Notes: generated by a model not told the origin, from the letters alone. Shown: positions 32,942-42,885, counted from the stretch's first letter. The stretch is DNA of 64,000 bases from Beijerinckiaceae bacterium (GCA_021324915.1 JAJPIC010000028.1:91122-155121), one strand, 5' to 3'. Program-made: numbers and translations.

Positions 32942-33709
32942 ATGATGCGCACGCCTTTGCCTTCCGCTCGCCACTCGGCAGTTCGCACCTGCAGCGCCGC
33001 TCTTTTGATGATGCTGGGCTCTCCGGTTGCAGGTTTCGCGGCTAACGCGCCGAACGCGGTCAGCGGCGTCGTCGAACTCTTCACGTCGCAAGGCTGTTCG
33101 TCTTGTCCGCCTGCCGATCGCCTGCTCACGCAGATGGCAACCAATCCTGCCATCGTCGCGCTGAGCTTCTCGATCGACTATTGGGACTTTATCGGCTGGA
33201 AGGACACGCTCGCGGCGCCGGAATTCACGGCTCGGCAAAGAGCCTATGCTTCAGTGCTCGGGCAACCGCGCGTCTATACGCCGGAGGCCGTCGTCGATGG
33301 CGCTTACGACGTCGTCGGCAGCGACAAGGCGGCGATCGAACGCGCGATACGCGAAGCCAAAGAGACGAAAGCGGCGCTGAGCGTGCCGGTGCGTCTCAAG
33401 GAGTCGAACGGCCAATTGCAGATCGATGTCGGAGCGGGCAATATCGAACAGCCCGCCGAAATCTATGTCCTGCGCGTCGCCAAGTCGAGCACGGTAACGA
33501 TTACGCGCGGCGAGAACTCCGGCCGCAAGGTCACCTATACCAATGTCGTGCGCGCCATACACAAGGTGGGCGAATGGAGCGGTAAGCCGGAAAGCCTCAA
33601 GCTCACCGAATTGAAAGGTGACAACGAGGGCTATGTCGTCCTCGTGCAGCAAGGCTCGCCGGAAAGCCCGGGCACAATTCTCGCGGCAGCCAAAAGCGTC
33701 GGGCTCTAG
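32942..33709 (+). CDS. DUF1223 family exported thioredoxin-like protein
   Basis: A 255-residue protein with an N-terminal signal peptide (CSAALLMMLGSPVAGFAA) and a DUF1223 domain. VVELFTSQGCSSCPPADRLL carries the C-x-x-C pair of the family and a thioredoxin-like fold is expected, but the pattern CSSCPP and the later YWDFIGWKDTLAAPEFTARQ are DUF1223 markers, not those of a catalytic thioredoxin. The function is unknown. A tandem ATG (32942, 32945) offers two starts. A periplasmic redox or scaffold role is a guess. Confidence 0.87.
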   Translation: MMRTPLPSARHSAVRTCSAALLMMLGSPVAGFAANAPNAVSGVVELFTSQGCSSCPPADRLLTQMATNPAIVALSFSIDYWDFIGWKDTLAAPEFTARQRAYASVLGQPRVYTPEAVVDGAYDVVGSDKAAIERAIREAKETKAALSVPVRLKESNGQLQIDVGAGNIEQPAEIYVLRVAKSSTVTITRGENSGRKVTYTNVVRAIHKVGEWSGKPESLKLTELKGDNEGYVVLVQQGSPESPGTILAAAKSVGL

Positions 33710-33820
33710 TGCAGCGACTTGCCGTATCGGCAAGTCCGAATTTTGCCCCGATCCCCAGTTTTCATACTGATTGCAACGCTTTGGCTCCAGCCAAAGGGCT
33801 GAATAGGATATCTTTTCAAT

Positions 33821-34498
33821 ATGATTCGCGCATCAGGTCTCGGACTTGCTTTGGCGCTTTGCTTGGCCGGATTGAGCTCGGCCGCGTGGGCGCAAAGCGA
33901 CGCCGATTCTTCGACATCGACACACAGAACGCACAAGTCCGCGAAGCCCAAAGCGCCCAAGAGCTCCAAGAAAGACGGTTCCAAGAAGGAGAGCGCCAAA
34001 AAGGAGAGCGCCAAACGGGGCCATGCGGACAAGGCCGAAGCGAGCGACGAGGAAGATGCCGGCAAGCCGGTTCAGATTGCGACGTTCGGCGATTGGGGTG
34101 CCTTCCTGGCCGAGGGCAAGGAAAAGACCTGCTACGTTCTTGCCGAGCCGAAGGAGCGCGTTCCGGACAAGCTCAAACGCGATCCCGCCTATATTTTCAT
34201 TTCGAGCCGGCCCGACGAGAACATTCACAATGAAGTCTCGGTCACCATGGGCTTCGAGATGAAAGACGGCGGCGATGCCGAAGCCGATGTCGCCGGCACG
34301 ACCTATGACCTCGTCTCGAAAGGTCCGAACGCCTGGATCAAGAATCCGGCGCAGGAAGCGCAATTCATCTCCGCGTTGAAGAAGAACGCCAAGCTGGTCG
34401 TCAAGGCGACCTCGGTCAAAGGTCACACGACCACCGACAGCTATTCCCTTGCCGGCCTTTCGCAGGCGCTCGAGCGCGCAAACAAGGAATGCCGGTAG
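33821..34498 (+). CDS. Invasion-associated locus B (IalB) family protein
   Basis: A 225-residue exported protein. A signal peptide (LGLALALCLAGLSSAAWAQ) is followed by a Lys/Ser-rich linker of about 45 residues (KSSKKDGSKKESAKKESAK and similar) and then an IalB-like domain with ATFGDWGAFLAEGKEKTCYV, SVTMGFEMKDG and a C-terminal C-R. IalB proteins are periplasmic or surface proteins in many alphaproteobacteria, most studied in Bartonella, with no agreed enzyme activity. The start at 33821 is ATG. The linker is longer than usual. A UUCG hairpin downstream ends the transcript. Confidence 0.85.
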   Translation: MIRASGLGLALALCLAGLSSAAWAQSDADSSTSTHRTHKSAKPKAPKSSKKDGSKKESAKKESAKRGHADKAEASDEEDAGKPVQIATFGDWGAFLAEGKEKTCYVLAEPKERVPDKLKRDPAYIFISSRPDENIHNEVSVTMGFEMKDGGDAEADVAGTTYDLVSKGPNAWIKNPAQEAQFISALKKNAKLVVKATSVKGHTTTDSYSLAGLSQALERANKECR

Positions 34499-34532
34499 CG
34501 GGCGGCAATTTTTCCAACGAGAACATCGAACG

Positions 34533-34563
34533 ACGCGGCGCTTCGGCGCCGCGTGCTGTTTTC
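34533..34563 (+). terminator. Intrinsic terminator of the IalB-family gene
   Basis: ACGCGGCGC (34533-34541), loop TTCG (34542-34545), and GCGCCGCGT (34546-34554) form a perfect 9-bp stem with a stable UUCG tetraloop. The sequence after it (GCTGTTTTC) has a modest T-run. Confidence 0.7.
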
Positions 34564-34714
34564 GCTGCGCCGTTCCCTCAAGTAAAAGATACTTAATAAA
34601 GAATATTTTAGCCCGAACACACTGGCGTAAGCCCGATCTAAACTTTGTTTTACTGTCGATTGCTGCTCGTCGCTCTAGATAAAAGGAAGTGAAAACTGGC
34701 CGCGAGTGACGAAT

Positions 34715-35116
34715 ATGTTTCGCTTGGTTTTGTCCTCGGTCGCGGCGTTGGCGCTCGCCGCTGCCGCGTCCGCAGTTCAGGCGCAAGACCTCGGCGATTT
34801 CAGCCCCCGCGTTGCGCAAGCCTGCGCGCACATGGGTCTCAATCCGAGCGAAGCCACGTTTCTCTTCTGTGAAATGAGCCTGCAGGAAAGCGCCGGCGCA
34901 GCGCCGGGCGCGCCTGGAAGAGTGCCGGCGCACCATCATGCTGCAATGGGAGCAAACGGTTCGCTCGGGGCGTTTTATCCGCGCCGGGATCAGGCCGCTT
35001 CGGTGCGCCGCGCCTGCGCCGAGGTCGGGCTCGTTCCGGGTACTTCGGTCTTCGAGAGTTGCGCCGGCAATCTCAACTTGACGATAGACAACGCCGATAT
35101 GGTCGGGAGCGACTGA
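34715..35116 (+). CDS. Exported hypothetical protein with two Cys-bracketed repeats
   Basis: A 133-residue protein of unknown family. A signal peptide (LVLSSVAALALAAAASAVQAQ) precedes two similar blocks, CAHMGLNPSEATFLFCEMSL and CAEVGLVPGTSVFESCAGNL, each C-x3-GL-x-P-x5-F-x2-C-x3-L. The two Cys pairs could form disulfides in the periplasm. A Gly/Ala/His-rich stretch (AAPGAPGRVPAHHHAAMGA) joins them. The ATG at 34715 follows an AAGGAAG element, and the region before it is AT-rich with plausible promoter sequence. No function is proposed. Confidence 0.7.
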   Translation: MFRLVLSSVAALALAAAASAVQAQDLGDFSPRVAQACAHMGLNPSEATFLFCEMSLQESAGAAPGAPGRVPAHHHAAMGANGSLGAFYPRRDQAASVRRACAEVGLVPGTSVFESCAGNLNLTIDNADMVGSD

Positions 35117-35306
35117 GAACCCCTTGCCGATGTTCGGGCGCGGGCGCCGCTCGTAATCGAACAGGTTCAGAGACGATAGACCCCGTGTTGCGGGAATCAC
35201 ACAGACGTGTCTGATTGCAAAGTTTCAGCCTATAAATCCTATAAATCCGATTGACTGAGGGGACTTCTGCATAGTCCAGTGAAATACTGGATATTTCGGG
35301 GGTCCC

Positions 35307-37091
35307 ATGGCAAAGGCTAAATCTGCCGTGACGCAGCGAAAGCGCGGCGCGCATCGGCGCATTTCACTGATTCTCCTTGCGTCAGCCAGCGTTAGCCAAG
35401 GCGCCTGCCTGCGCCCCGCGATGGCCGATGATGCGCAGATCCAGAAGCTCGAAAGAGAAATCCATGAGATCGAGGCCCGCCATCAGGCCGAGATCAGCGC
35501 CTTGCGTGCCGAGATAAGGCATTTGCGGCGCGCACCGCCGGTCTCGCCGGAGGCTGGCGTTGCCGCAGCCAACGAAAGACTTGGTCCGCGTCCTCCGGGT
35601 GAACCGGCGCCCTCTCTGCCGCCGAAAGTTCTGATGACCTATGACCGCGGCTATCACTTCGGCTTTTCCGACGCGAGCGGGTGGAACACGATCGAATTAT
35701 TCGGCCGCCTGCATGTCGATACCGGTGGCTATATCAATTATTCGCCCGGACCGAAGACACTCGATCAGAAGGGGCTCGCCAGCGGCATCAATCTGCGGCG
35801 CGCCCGCATCGGCGTCGTCGGCAATTTCATGGGCGATTGGCATTACGCGCTCATCTACGATTTCGGCAATACGGCGGACGGCACCAATCCGGCGAACGCC
35901 TTTGCCAACGCCAATTCGAGCACCAGTCCAACCACCAGCAACAATTATCTTGCTGGCGTCGAGAACGCCTTCATCACCTACAACGGCTTTTACAAGCACG
36001 GCGGGCCTTTCCCGGTCGCCATCGATCTGCCGGGCGTGCAGGACGTGCCATGGACGATGGAAGAGGCGACGAGTTCCAACGACATCATGTTCATGGAGCG
36101 CTCGTCCGCGCAGGTCGTCGCGACCGAATTCGGCGGCGGCGATTTCCGCACCGCGACCGGCGCGCATTCGAACAATGATCGCTATTGGGTCGGCGCCTAT
36201 CTGACCGGGCCCAATTCGGGCGCGCTGCACACGGACGGCGCATCCTGCATAGGCAGCACCGCAGGCACGCCTTGCACCACGACGCCTTCCGGCCTCGGAC
36301 CGCAGCTCTCCACGTTGTTCCGGGCCTCTTACCAGATCGTGCAGACGCCGGATGCGTCGGTCCATCTCGGCTTCAACTACGCCAACCTCTTCGATCCGCG
36401 CATCGGCGCCAACGTTCAAGGCGTCCAGCTCTATGATCGGCCGGAATTGCGTGTCGATCCGACTTACTTCCTGAACACCGGCAATATTCCGGCGCATGGG
36501 GGACAGGTGTTCGGCGCCGAGGCCGCAGCCGCCTGGCAGAACTTCTATCTGCAAGGCGAATATTATCATTATATCGTCGACACGCTGAAGGGCGCGACGC
36601 CTTATACATCGGCCACCTCGGCCATCAGCGGCTGGACCGGCGGAACGCCGGGGCCGGCGCTGAATTTCAACGGCGGCTATGTGGCGGCAAGCTATACGTT
36701 CGGCGGCAAGCGCCTCTATAATCCGGCGACCGGCGCCTATACGGGCGTCATTCCCGAGCATCCGCTTTATTTCGGCGGCCCCGGATGGGGCGCGCTGGAA
36801 GTCGCCGGGCGCTTCAGCATTGTCGACCTCAACGACAGAAACCTGTCGACGACCGTGCTCGGGCCGGCCTATTCCGTCCCCGGCGTGATCAGCGGCAGCG
36901 GCTCGACCTATGGCGGCAGCCGGCAGACTTCCTATGGCGCCGGCCTCAATTATTATCCGAACCTCAACATGAAATTCATGCTCGATTACGAGCATGTGGT
37001 CGTCGATAACCCGCTCTTCTTCGGCGGACCCAATTCGTGGCGCGGCGCCACGATCGATTGGGTCGGCGGAAGAACGCAGATCGTTTTCTGA
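35307..37091 (+). CDS. Phosphate-selective porin O/P family outer membrane protein
   Basis: A 594-residue outer membrane protein. The signal is RISLILLASASVSQGACLRPAMA. A coiled coil (about 42-75, IQKLEREIHEIEARHQAEIS) anchors it to the periplasm. Then a beta-barrel of about 480 residues begins at RGYHFGFSDASGWNTIELFGRLHVD. Features of the OprP/OprO family include FGRLHVDTGGYINY, LRRARIGVVGNFMGDWHYAL and the terminal GRTQIVF ending in Phe, which is the usual barrel-assembly signal. The substrate is not predicted. A strong terminator follows at 37119-37146. The promoter region before it has a AT-rich stretch. Confidence 0.87.
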   Translation: MAKAKSAVTQRKRGAHRRISLILLASASVSQGACLRPAMADDAQIQKLEREIHEIEARHQAEISALRAEIRHLRRAPPVSPEAGVAAANERLGPRPPGEPAPSLPPKVLMTYDRGYHFGFSDASGWNTIELFGRLHVDTGGYINYSPGPKTLDQKGLASGINLRRARIGVVGNFMGDWHYALIYDFGNTADGTNPANAFANANSSTSPTTSNNYLAGVENAFITYNGFYKHGGPFPVAIDLPGVQDVPWTMEEATSSNDIMFMERSSAQVVATEFGGGDFRTATGAHSNNDRYWVGAYLTGPNSGALHTDGASCIGSTAGTPCTTTPSGLGPQLSTLFRASYQIVQTPDASVHLGFNYANLFDPRIGANVQGVQLYDRPELRVDPTYFLNTGNIPAHGGQVFGAEAAAAWQNFYLQGEYYHYIVDTLKGATPYTSATSAISGWTGGTPGPALNFNGGYVAASYTFGGKRLYNPATGAYTGVIPEHPLYFGGPGWGALEVAGRFSIVDLNDRNLSTTVLGPAYSVPGVISGSGSTYGGSRQTSYGAGLNYYPNLNMKFMLDYEHVVVDNPLFFGGPNSWRGATIDWVGGRTQIVF

Positions 37092-37118
37092 ACTTCGCGT
37101 GATCCAAGCGTGCCCCCT

Positions 37119-37146
37119 GTCCCGGCACTTTGTGCCGGGACTTTTT
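37119..37146 (+). terminator. Strong intrinsic terminator of the porin O/P gene
   Basis: GTCCCGGCAC (37119-37128), loop TTT (37129-37131), GTGCCGGGAC (37132-37141), then TTTTT (37142-37146). This is a perfect 10-bp GC-rich stem followed directly by a T-run. Confidence 0.92.
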
Positions 37147-37273
37147 CGTCCGCTCCCCGGCACGCTCTGCGGAGCAGGCGACAGGCGGGCTCGGAAATCC
37201 TTGGATTTCGCCGCGCGTCCATCGCGCCCGATGCGGCCGACTGCTAGTTTGCGGCTGAAATCGGGAGTGCCCA

Positions 37274-38680
37274 ACGCAAACGCGTCGAACCCCTGGCCTG
37301 ATCCTCCTTCTTGCGCTCGCGGCCTCGCTCAAGCCTGCGATTGCGCAAGCGCAATATTTTGCCCTCGGCAAAGGCAGCTATCCGCTTGAATTCTACGACA
37401 TAGATTTCAGCAATCTCGCCAATCCGGCCAATCGGATCACGCCGCTCGACGAGATCCATTACATTGCGCTCGGCAACGATGCTTATCTTTCGCTCGGCGG
37501 CGAAGTGCGCCAGCAATATTGGGGCTGGAGCAACGAAGGCCACGGGCTGAAGCCGCCGCTCAACAATAGTTACGACCTCTCGCGGCTGATCGGCGATTTT
37601 TACCTCCATCTCAATCGGCACGTTGCGATCTTCGCCCAGCTCGGCCGGTTCGACGCTATCGGCAAGGATCTGCCGCTCAATGCGGCGGACGCAAGCGAGG
37701 GCCGTTTACAACAGGGCTTCGTCGAGCTGAAACAATCCGTCGGCCCGGTAAAGCTGACGGCGCGCCTGGGGCGGCAGGAGATTACTTTGGGCTCGGGACG
37801 CTATGTCTGGGTGAACGACAGTTCCAATATCCGCACGACGCATGACGGCCTGCGCCTGCACGGCGATTTTTCCGGCAACGCCACCTTCGATCTCTTCTAC
37901 AGCCGGCCGGTGACGCCGACACCCGGCGCCTTTACCGATTTCAATTCCCATGCGGGCACGTTCGGCGCCGGCTATGTCAGCGAGGTCGTGGTCCCGAACG
38001 TTCTTCACATCGATGAATATTATTATTTCCGGCACAATATCGGCGCGCAATATGCCGGGCTCACCGGCAACGAGGATCGCGACACGATCGGCGGTCGGCT
38101 CTGGGGCGCAATCGGCCCATTCAAATATGATAGCGATTTCGCCTATCAGTTCGGCACATTCGATGCGCGCCCCATCTCGGCTTTCGGCACTTCGACACGC
38201 GTGATGTATTCCTTGGAGGCCGCGGCCTGGCAGCCGGGGCTCCAATTCCAGACGAGCTATTTCAGCGGCACAGGCCATGGCGCCGCAACAATCGGCACAT
38301 TCAATCCGCCGTTCGGTCGCCCGACCATGCTCAACTATGCCGGGCTCGAAACACTCGAAAATCTGATCGAGGCCTATCCGGCACTCGTCGTAAATCCGAC
38401 CTCCGATCTCGCGCTGCGCTTCGGGCCGGAGGTGCTTTGGCGCGCCTCCGTCTATGATGCGGTCTATATTTCGCGCACGACACCCCTCACCCAAACGATG
38501 TCGGCGACGGACAGGGCACGCTATATCGGCACCAATCTAGTTGCGACCGCTCAATGGCGGGTTCAGCCGAACGTCACGGTCTTTGCCGAATATCTGCATG
38601 AATTGGCAGGTCCCGCGATTACGCTTGCCGGCGGCAAAGGCGCCGACGTCGGCATCGGGCAGATCGACGTCAATTTTTGA
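37274..38680 (+). CDS. Alginate-export-family porin, start codon not standard (ACG)
   Basis: A 468-residue outer membrane protein if read from ACG 37274. The signal [24 protein letters not shown] is clearly in frame, but there is no ATG, GTG or TTG before it after the last stop (TGA at 37256). ACG at 37274 sits 6 bases after GGGAG, so it is either an ACG start or an ATG changed by one base. The first standard codon, GTG 37505, would remove the signal peptide and first barrel strand. The barrel has [40 protein letters not shown] and a C-terminal [11 protein letters not shown] ending in Phe, like the Alginate_exp family. The substrate is unknown. Confidence 0.7.
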   Translation, partial: TQTRRTPGLILLLALAASLKPAIAQAQYFALGKGSYPLEFYDIDFSNLANPANRITPLDEIHYIALGNDAYLSLGGEVRQQYWGWSNEGHGLKPPLNNSYDLSRLIGDFYLHLNRHVAIFAQLGRFDAIGKDLPLNAADASEGRLQQGFVELKQSVGPVKLTARLGRQEITLGSGRYVWVNDSSNIRTTHDGLRLHGDFSGNATFDLFYSRPVTPTPGAFTDFNSHAGTFGAGYVSEVVVPNVLHIDEYYYFRHNIGAQYAGLTGNEDRDTIGGRLWGAIGPFKYDSDFAYQFGTFDARPISAFGTSTRVMYSLEAAAWQPGLQFQTSYFSGTGHGAATIGTFNPPFGRPTMLNYAGLETLENLIEAYPALVVNPTSDLALRFGPEVLWRASVYDAVYISRTTPLTQTMSATDRARYIGTNLVATAQWRVQPNVTVFAEYLHELAGPAITLAGGKGADVGIGQIDVNF

Positions 38681-38706
38681 GACTTCTTCAATTCCCCTCG
38701 TTCGGC

Positions 38707-38755
38707 TTGTTCCACATCAAACACTGGCGCATAATGGCGTGCAATTGATGTGGAA
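38707..38755. promoter_or_regulatory. FNR/FixK-like box within an 11-bp inverted repeat upstream of acs
   Basis: TTGTTCCACATCAA (38707-38720) matches the FNR/FixK pattern TTGAT-N4-ATCAA in 9 of 10 positions. TTCCACATCAA (38710-38720) is repeated inverted as TTGATGTGGAA (38745-38755), with 24 bases between. The element lies about 60-107 bases before the acs start. It may bind an Fnr/FixK-class regulator, or fold as a hairpin in the leader. The choice is open. Confidence 0.45.
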
Positions 38756-38813
38756 AATTGCCGGAACAACCGGCGCGTCACGTCGGTCGCGGCGCGGTCC
38801 GTGGGAGGAAGCG

Positions 38814-40787
38814 ATGTTGGAAGAGGTCTATCCGGTCCATCCGGAATGGGCGCGCCGCGCCCATATCGACGCCGCCACATACGAGAAAATGTATGCGCAT
38901 TCGCTCGCCGATCCTGAAGGTTTCTGGGGCGACGAAGGGCGCCGGCGCATTGCCTGGATCAAGCCTTTCACGCGAGTGAAAAACGCAAACTTCGGCCCCG
39001 GCCGAGTTTCGATCAAATGGTATGAGGACGGCATCACCAATGTCGCGATGAATTGCACCGATCGTCATCTTGCGCGGCGCGGCGATCAGGTTGCGATCAT
39101 CTGGGAAGGCGACGATCCGGCGCAATCGCGCCACATCACTTATCGCGAATTGCACGATGAGGTCTGCCGCTTCGCCAATGTGCTGAAGGGGCAGGGCGTC
39201 AAGAAAGGCGATACGGTCACGATCTATCTTCCGATGATCCCGGAGGCGGCCTATGCGATGCTCGCCTGCGCGCGCATCGGTGCGATCCATTCGGTCGTCT
39301 TCGGCGGCTTCTCGCCGGATTCGCTCGCCGGCCGGATCAAGGATTGCCGCTCGAAGGTTCTGATCACTGCAGACGAAGGCCTGCGCGGCGGGCGCAAAGT
39401 GCCGCTCAAGACGAATGTCGATGCGGCGATCGAAAAGGCCGGCATCGTCGATAGGGTCATTGTGGTGAAACGCACCGGCGGCGCCATTCCCTGGCACGAG
39501 GGGCGCGACATGTGGTACGCGGCAGCGGCGGCCGAGGCTTCGCCGGAATGCTCGCCCGAGCCTATGAATGCAGAGGATCCGCTCTTCATCCTCTATACGT
39601 CAGGCTCGACGGGGGCGCCGAAAGGCGTCGTTCACACGACCGCCGGCTATCTCATCTATGCGTCGATGACGCATCAATATATTTTCGACTATCACGACGG
39701 CGATATCTATTGGTGCACCGCCGACGTCGGCTGGGTCACCGGTCACAGCTATATCCTCTACGGTCCGCTCGCCAATGGCGCGACGACGCTGATGTTCGAA
39801 GGCCTGCCGAATTATCCGACCGTCTCCCGTTTCTGGGAGGTCATCGACAAGCATCGGGTCAATATTTTCTATACCGCGCCAACCGCGATCCGGGCGCTTA
39901 TGCGCGCCGGTGACGAACCGGTGAAAGCGACGAGCCGCGCCTCGTTGCGGCTTTTGGGCTCCGTCGGCGAGCCGATCAATCCGGAGGCCTGGCTCTGGTT
40001 CTATAAGGTCGTCGGCGACAGTCGCTGCCCGATCGTCGATACGTGGTGGCAAACCGAGACCGGCGGTATCCTGATTACGCCGCTTCCCGGCGCGACAATC
40101 CTAAAGCCCGGCTCGGCGACCAAGCCCTTCTTCGGCATCCGGCCGCAAGTCGTCGATGGCGCCGGCGAAGTGCTCGAAGGTCCCTGCACCGGCAATCTGG
40201 TGATTGCAGAATCGTGGCCCGGCCAAATGCGCACCGTGTTCGGCGACCACGAGCGTTTCGTGAACACCTATTTCTCGGCCTATCCGGGCAAATATTTCAC
40301 CGGCGACGGCTGCCGGCGCGACGCCGACGGCGATTATTGGATCACTGGCCGGGTCGATGATGTGATCAATGTCTCCGGCCATCGCCTGGGCACGGCGGAG
40401 GTCGAAAGCGCGCTCGTCGCTCATGCGCGCGTCTCCGAGGCGGCGGTCGTCGGCTATCCGCACGACATCAAAGGCCAGGGCATTTACGCCTATGTTACCT
40501 TGATGGCGGATTCCGAACCTTCGGAAGACTTGCGCAAGGAACTCGTCGCCTGGGTGCGGCGGGAAATCGGTCCCATCGCCACGCCGGACGTCGTCCATTT
40601 CACGCCCGGCCTGCCGAAGACGCGCTCCGGCAAGATCATGCGCCGCATCCTGCGCAAGATCGCAGAGCTCGAATTCCATGCGCTCGGAGATATTTCGACG
40701 CTCGCCGATCCGAGCGTCGTCGAGGACCTGATCCGGGACCGCAAGAAGCACGCCGGCATTGAGGAAAGGGTCGACGTAAAGGCCTGA
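38814..40787 (+). CDS. acs: Acetyl-CoA synthetase
   Basis: A 657-residue AMP-forming acetate-CoA ligase. It has the P-loop-like [24 protein letters not shown], the adenylate loop [17 protein letters not shown], and the C-terminal lysine motif [14 protein letters not shown], where the lysine is the known acetylation site in Acs. It activates acetate to acetyl-CoA through acetyl-AMP in the cytosol. The ATG at 38814 follows GGGAGGAAG, a very strong ribosome binding site, and gives the expected [19 protein letters not shown] start. Upstream codons in frame are not needed. Confidence 0.96.
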   Translation: MLEEVYPVHPEWARRAHIDAATYEKMYAHSLADPEGFWGDEGRRRIAWIKPFTRVKNANFGPGRVSIKWYEDGITNVAMNCTDRHLARRGDQVAIIWEGDDPAQSRHITYRELHDEVCRFANVLKGQGVKKGDTVTIYLPMIPEAAYAMLACARIGAIHSVVFGGFSPDSLAGRIKDCRSKVLITADEGLRGGRKVPLKTNVDAAIEKAGIVDRVIVVKRTGGAIPWHEGRDMWYAAAAAEASPECSPEPMNAEDPLFILYTSGSTGAPKGVVHTTAGYLIYASMTHQYIFDYHDGDIYWCTADVGWVTGHSYILYGPLANGATTLMFEGLPNYPTVSRFWEVIDKHRVNIFYTAPTAIRALMRAGDEPVKATSRASLRLLGSVGEPINPEAWLWFYKVVGDSRCPIVDTWWQTETGGILITPLPGATILKPGSATKPFFGIRPQVVDGAGEVLEGPCTGNLVIAESWPGQMRTVFGDHERFVNTYFSAYPGKYFTGDGCRRDADGDYWITGRVDDVINVSGHRLGTAEVESALVAHARVSEAAVVGYPHDIKGQGIYAYVTLMADSEPSEDLRKELVAWVRREIGPIATPDVVHFTPGLPKTRSGKIMRRILRKIAELEFHALGDISTLADPSVVEDLIRDRKKHAGIEERVDVKA

Positions 40788-40904
40788 CTGCGGCAACCGC
40801 GCCACACGTCAACTCGATTTTAACGCGATCGCGCGAATGATGTTCTTGTGCGCGCGGCAATTCTTTATTGTCGCGGCGGGTTCTGTATTGCGTGCGGGGG
40901 CGTC

Positions 40905-41453
40905 ATGGTCGCGCGGGGGAAGCGGAGCCTGGCTCCGATCGTTTGTGCACTTGTCCTTTGTGTACTTATCTTAGGTGTTGCCGAACTTTTTAGCGCCAAT
41001 CCGGCGTCTGCCCGGCAGATCGTCGCAATCAGCGGCGAATATCCGGCCGGCGAAATCATCATCAGCGATCACAAGCGCAGGCTCTATTTCACCGAGGGCA
41101 ATGGCGTTGCGATCGAATATCCGATCGCGGTCGGCATGCCGGGCAAGGCCTGGCTCGGCGAAAGCGCCGTGGAAGGCAAATATTGGGCGCCGTCCTGGTC
41201 GCCGCCGGATGTCGTGGCGCACGACCATCCCAACCTTCCGAGCTTCATCCCCGGCGGCTCGCCACATAATCCGATGGGCGTGGCAGCAATCACATTGACC
41301 CGTTACCAGGTCGCGATCCACGGCACGACCCGTTCCATGCGCCGGAGCATCGGCTCGGCCGCATCCTATGGCTGCATAAGAATGTATAACGAGGACATCG
41401 TCGATCTCTTCCACAGGGTGAGCGTCGGCACGCCGGTTCTCGCGATTCCTTAA
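40905..41453 (+). CDS. Small L,D-transpeptidase
   Basis: A 182-residue exported enzyme, mostly a single YkuD domain. A hydrophobic segment (IVCALVLCVLILGVAELFSA) is the signal or anchor. The catalytic box is AIHGTT...SAASYGCIRM with C157. N-P-M-G-V-A-A-I-T-L precedes it. The likely reaction is formation of 3-3 peptidoglycan cross-links. The ATG at 40905 follows a G-rich sequence (GGGGGCGTC) and is preferred over a GTG at 40848 that would add 19 residues. This is the third L,D-transpeptidase in the window. A palindromic repeat follows its stop codon. Confidence 0.92.
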   Translation: MVARGKRSLAPIVCALVLCVLILGVAELFSANPASARQIVAISGEYPAGEIIISDHKRRLYFTEGNGVAIEYPIAVGMPGKAWLGESAVEGKYWAPSWSPPDVVAHDHPNLPSFIPGGSPHNPMGVAAITLTRYQVAIHGTTRSMRRSIGSAASYGCIRMYNEDIVDLFHRVSVGTPVLAIP

Positions 41454-41531
41454 AAGGGTCTATTCGCCGTGGGCGCGCGGCTCGTAGTTTCGGGTCGAAT
41501 CGATCCGAAAGCATGAACGTGATCGCCCCTG

Positions 41532-41575
41532 GAGCGGCATGCGAAAACCGGGCTCCACTTTTTCGCATGCCGCTC
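41532..41575. repeat. Palindromic REP-like element, copy B
   Basis: GAGCGGCATGCGAAAA (41532-41547) and TTTTCGCATGCCGCTC (41560-41575) are perfect 16-base inverted arms around CCGGGCTCCACT. The loop resembles the core of copy A (14335-14405). It stands between an L,D-transpeptidase and the FAD monooxygenase gene. Confidence 0.85.
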
Positions 41576-41587
41576 TAGAATGAGGGG

Positions 41588-42849
41588 ATGGCGCAAGCTC
41601 TCTCCACGGGTTGCTGCATTGTCGGTGGCGGTCCGGCCGGCATGATGCTCGGCTTTCTTTTGGCGCGCGCCGGTGTCGCCACGGTCGTGCTCGAAAAGCA
41701 TGCCGATTTTCTGCGCGATTTTCGCGGCGATACAATTCATCCTTCGACTTTGCAGGCGATGGATGATCTTGGTCTTTATGACGAATTCCTGAAACTGCCG
41801 CACCAGGAGGCGGCCGAGCTCTCGGCCTTGGTCGGAAACGAGCGTGTCACGGCGGTGGACCTGTCGCATCTGCCGACCCGGGCGAAATTCATCGCCATCA
41901 TGCCGCAATGGGACTTTCTCAACTTTCTCGCCAGCAAAGCGGGAGCCTATCCGAATTTCCGGCTGATCATGCAGGCCGAAGCCGAGGGCTTGCTGGAAGA
42001 AGGGGGTGTCGTGCGCGGTGTCACGGCAAAAACCCCGGAAGGCCCGCTCAGCATTCGCGCCGATTTGACTGTGGCCGCCGACGGTCGCCATTCGATCTTG
42101 CGCGCGAAAGCGAATTTCACACCAAAAGATATCGGCGCGCCGATGGACGTACTGTGGTTCCGATTGTCTCGCCGTCCCCAAGACACGGTCGAACCGTTCG
42201 GCCGCGCCGATCGCGGCCAGATGCTCGTCCTCATCAACCGCGGTGCGCATTGGCAATGCGGCTATCTCATTCCCAAGGGCGGATTCGAAGAATTGAAACG
42301 CCTCGACATCGATATATTGAGCCAGCGCGTGAAGGAGCTCGTGCCCTTCCTCGAAGACCGGGTTGCGGAACTCAAAAGCTGGGACGATGTCAAGCTCCTC
42401 ACCGTCACCGTCGACCGTTTGCCGCGATGGCATAAGCCCGGCTTGCTCTTGATCGGCGATGCGGCGCACGCCATGTCGCCGATCGGCGGCGTTGGCGTCA
42501 ATATGGCGGTCCAGGATGCCATTGCCGCCGCCAATATTCTGTACGCCGCTTTACGGCAGGGGGCGGTGCCGGAAAGCCTGCTCGCCGCCGTGCAGGCGCG
42601 GCGTGAGCCTATTGTCAAGCTTACGCAAGCTTTGCAGCTTTGCAGGTCTTCATTCAGAACCGCGGCATTACCAATGTCCTGAAGGCGACCGGCACGATCA
42701 AGCCGCCGTTCGCGATCCGGATTTTCAATTACTTGCCTTGGCTGCGGCGCATTCCGGCGCGTTTGGTGGGCTTGGGCTTTCGGATGGAGCGGGTGAAAAC
42801 ACCGCAGGCGCCGCCCGCCGCGCAAGGCGGTCAAAGTTCGGCGATATGA
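41588..42849 (+). pseudogene. FAD-dependent monooxygenase, frameshifted by an 8-bp duplication
   Basis: The frame from 41588 encodes a p-hydroxybenzoate hydroxylase-like flavoprotein: CCIVGGGPAGMMLGFLLARAG at the N-terminus (Rossmann FAD site), DLTVAADGRHS, and LLIGDAAHAMSPIGGVGVN. It breaks at about 42645 and ends at 42682 with an unrelated tail. The +1 frame from 42640 carries the proper C-terminus (VFIQNRGITNVLKATGTIK...PARLVGLGFRMERV). The junction has GCTTTGCA twice in tandem (42629-42636 and 42637-42644). Removing one copy restores TQALQVFIQNRG. So the allele here encodes a truncated protein of 364 residues unless the duplication is a sequencing error. Confidence 0.85.
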
Positions 42850-42885
42850 TAGGCTCGATCACCCGAGCACTTTGACGGATTGCCG

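Noticed and set aside
35697..37274. 525-codon minus-strand ORF across the porin O/P gene
   Set aside because: Antisense to a protein with signal peptide and barrel features; composition is that of a GC shadow.
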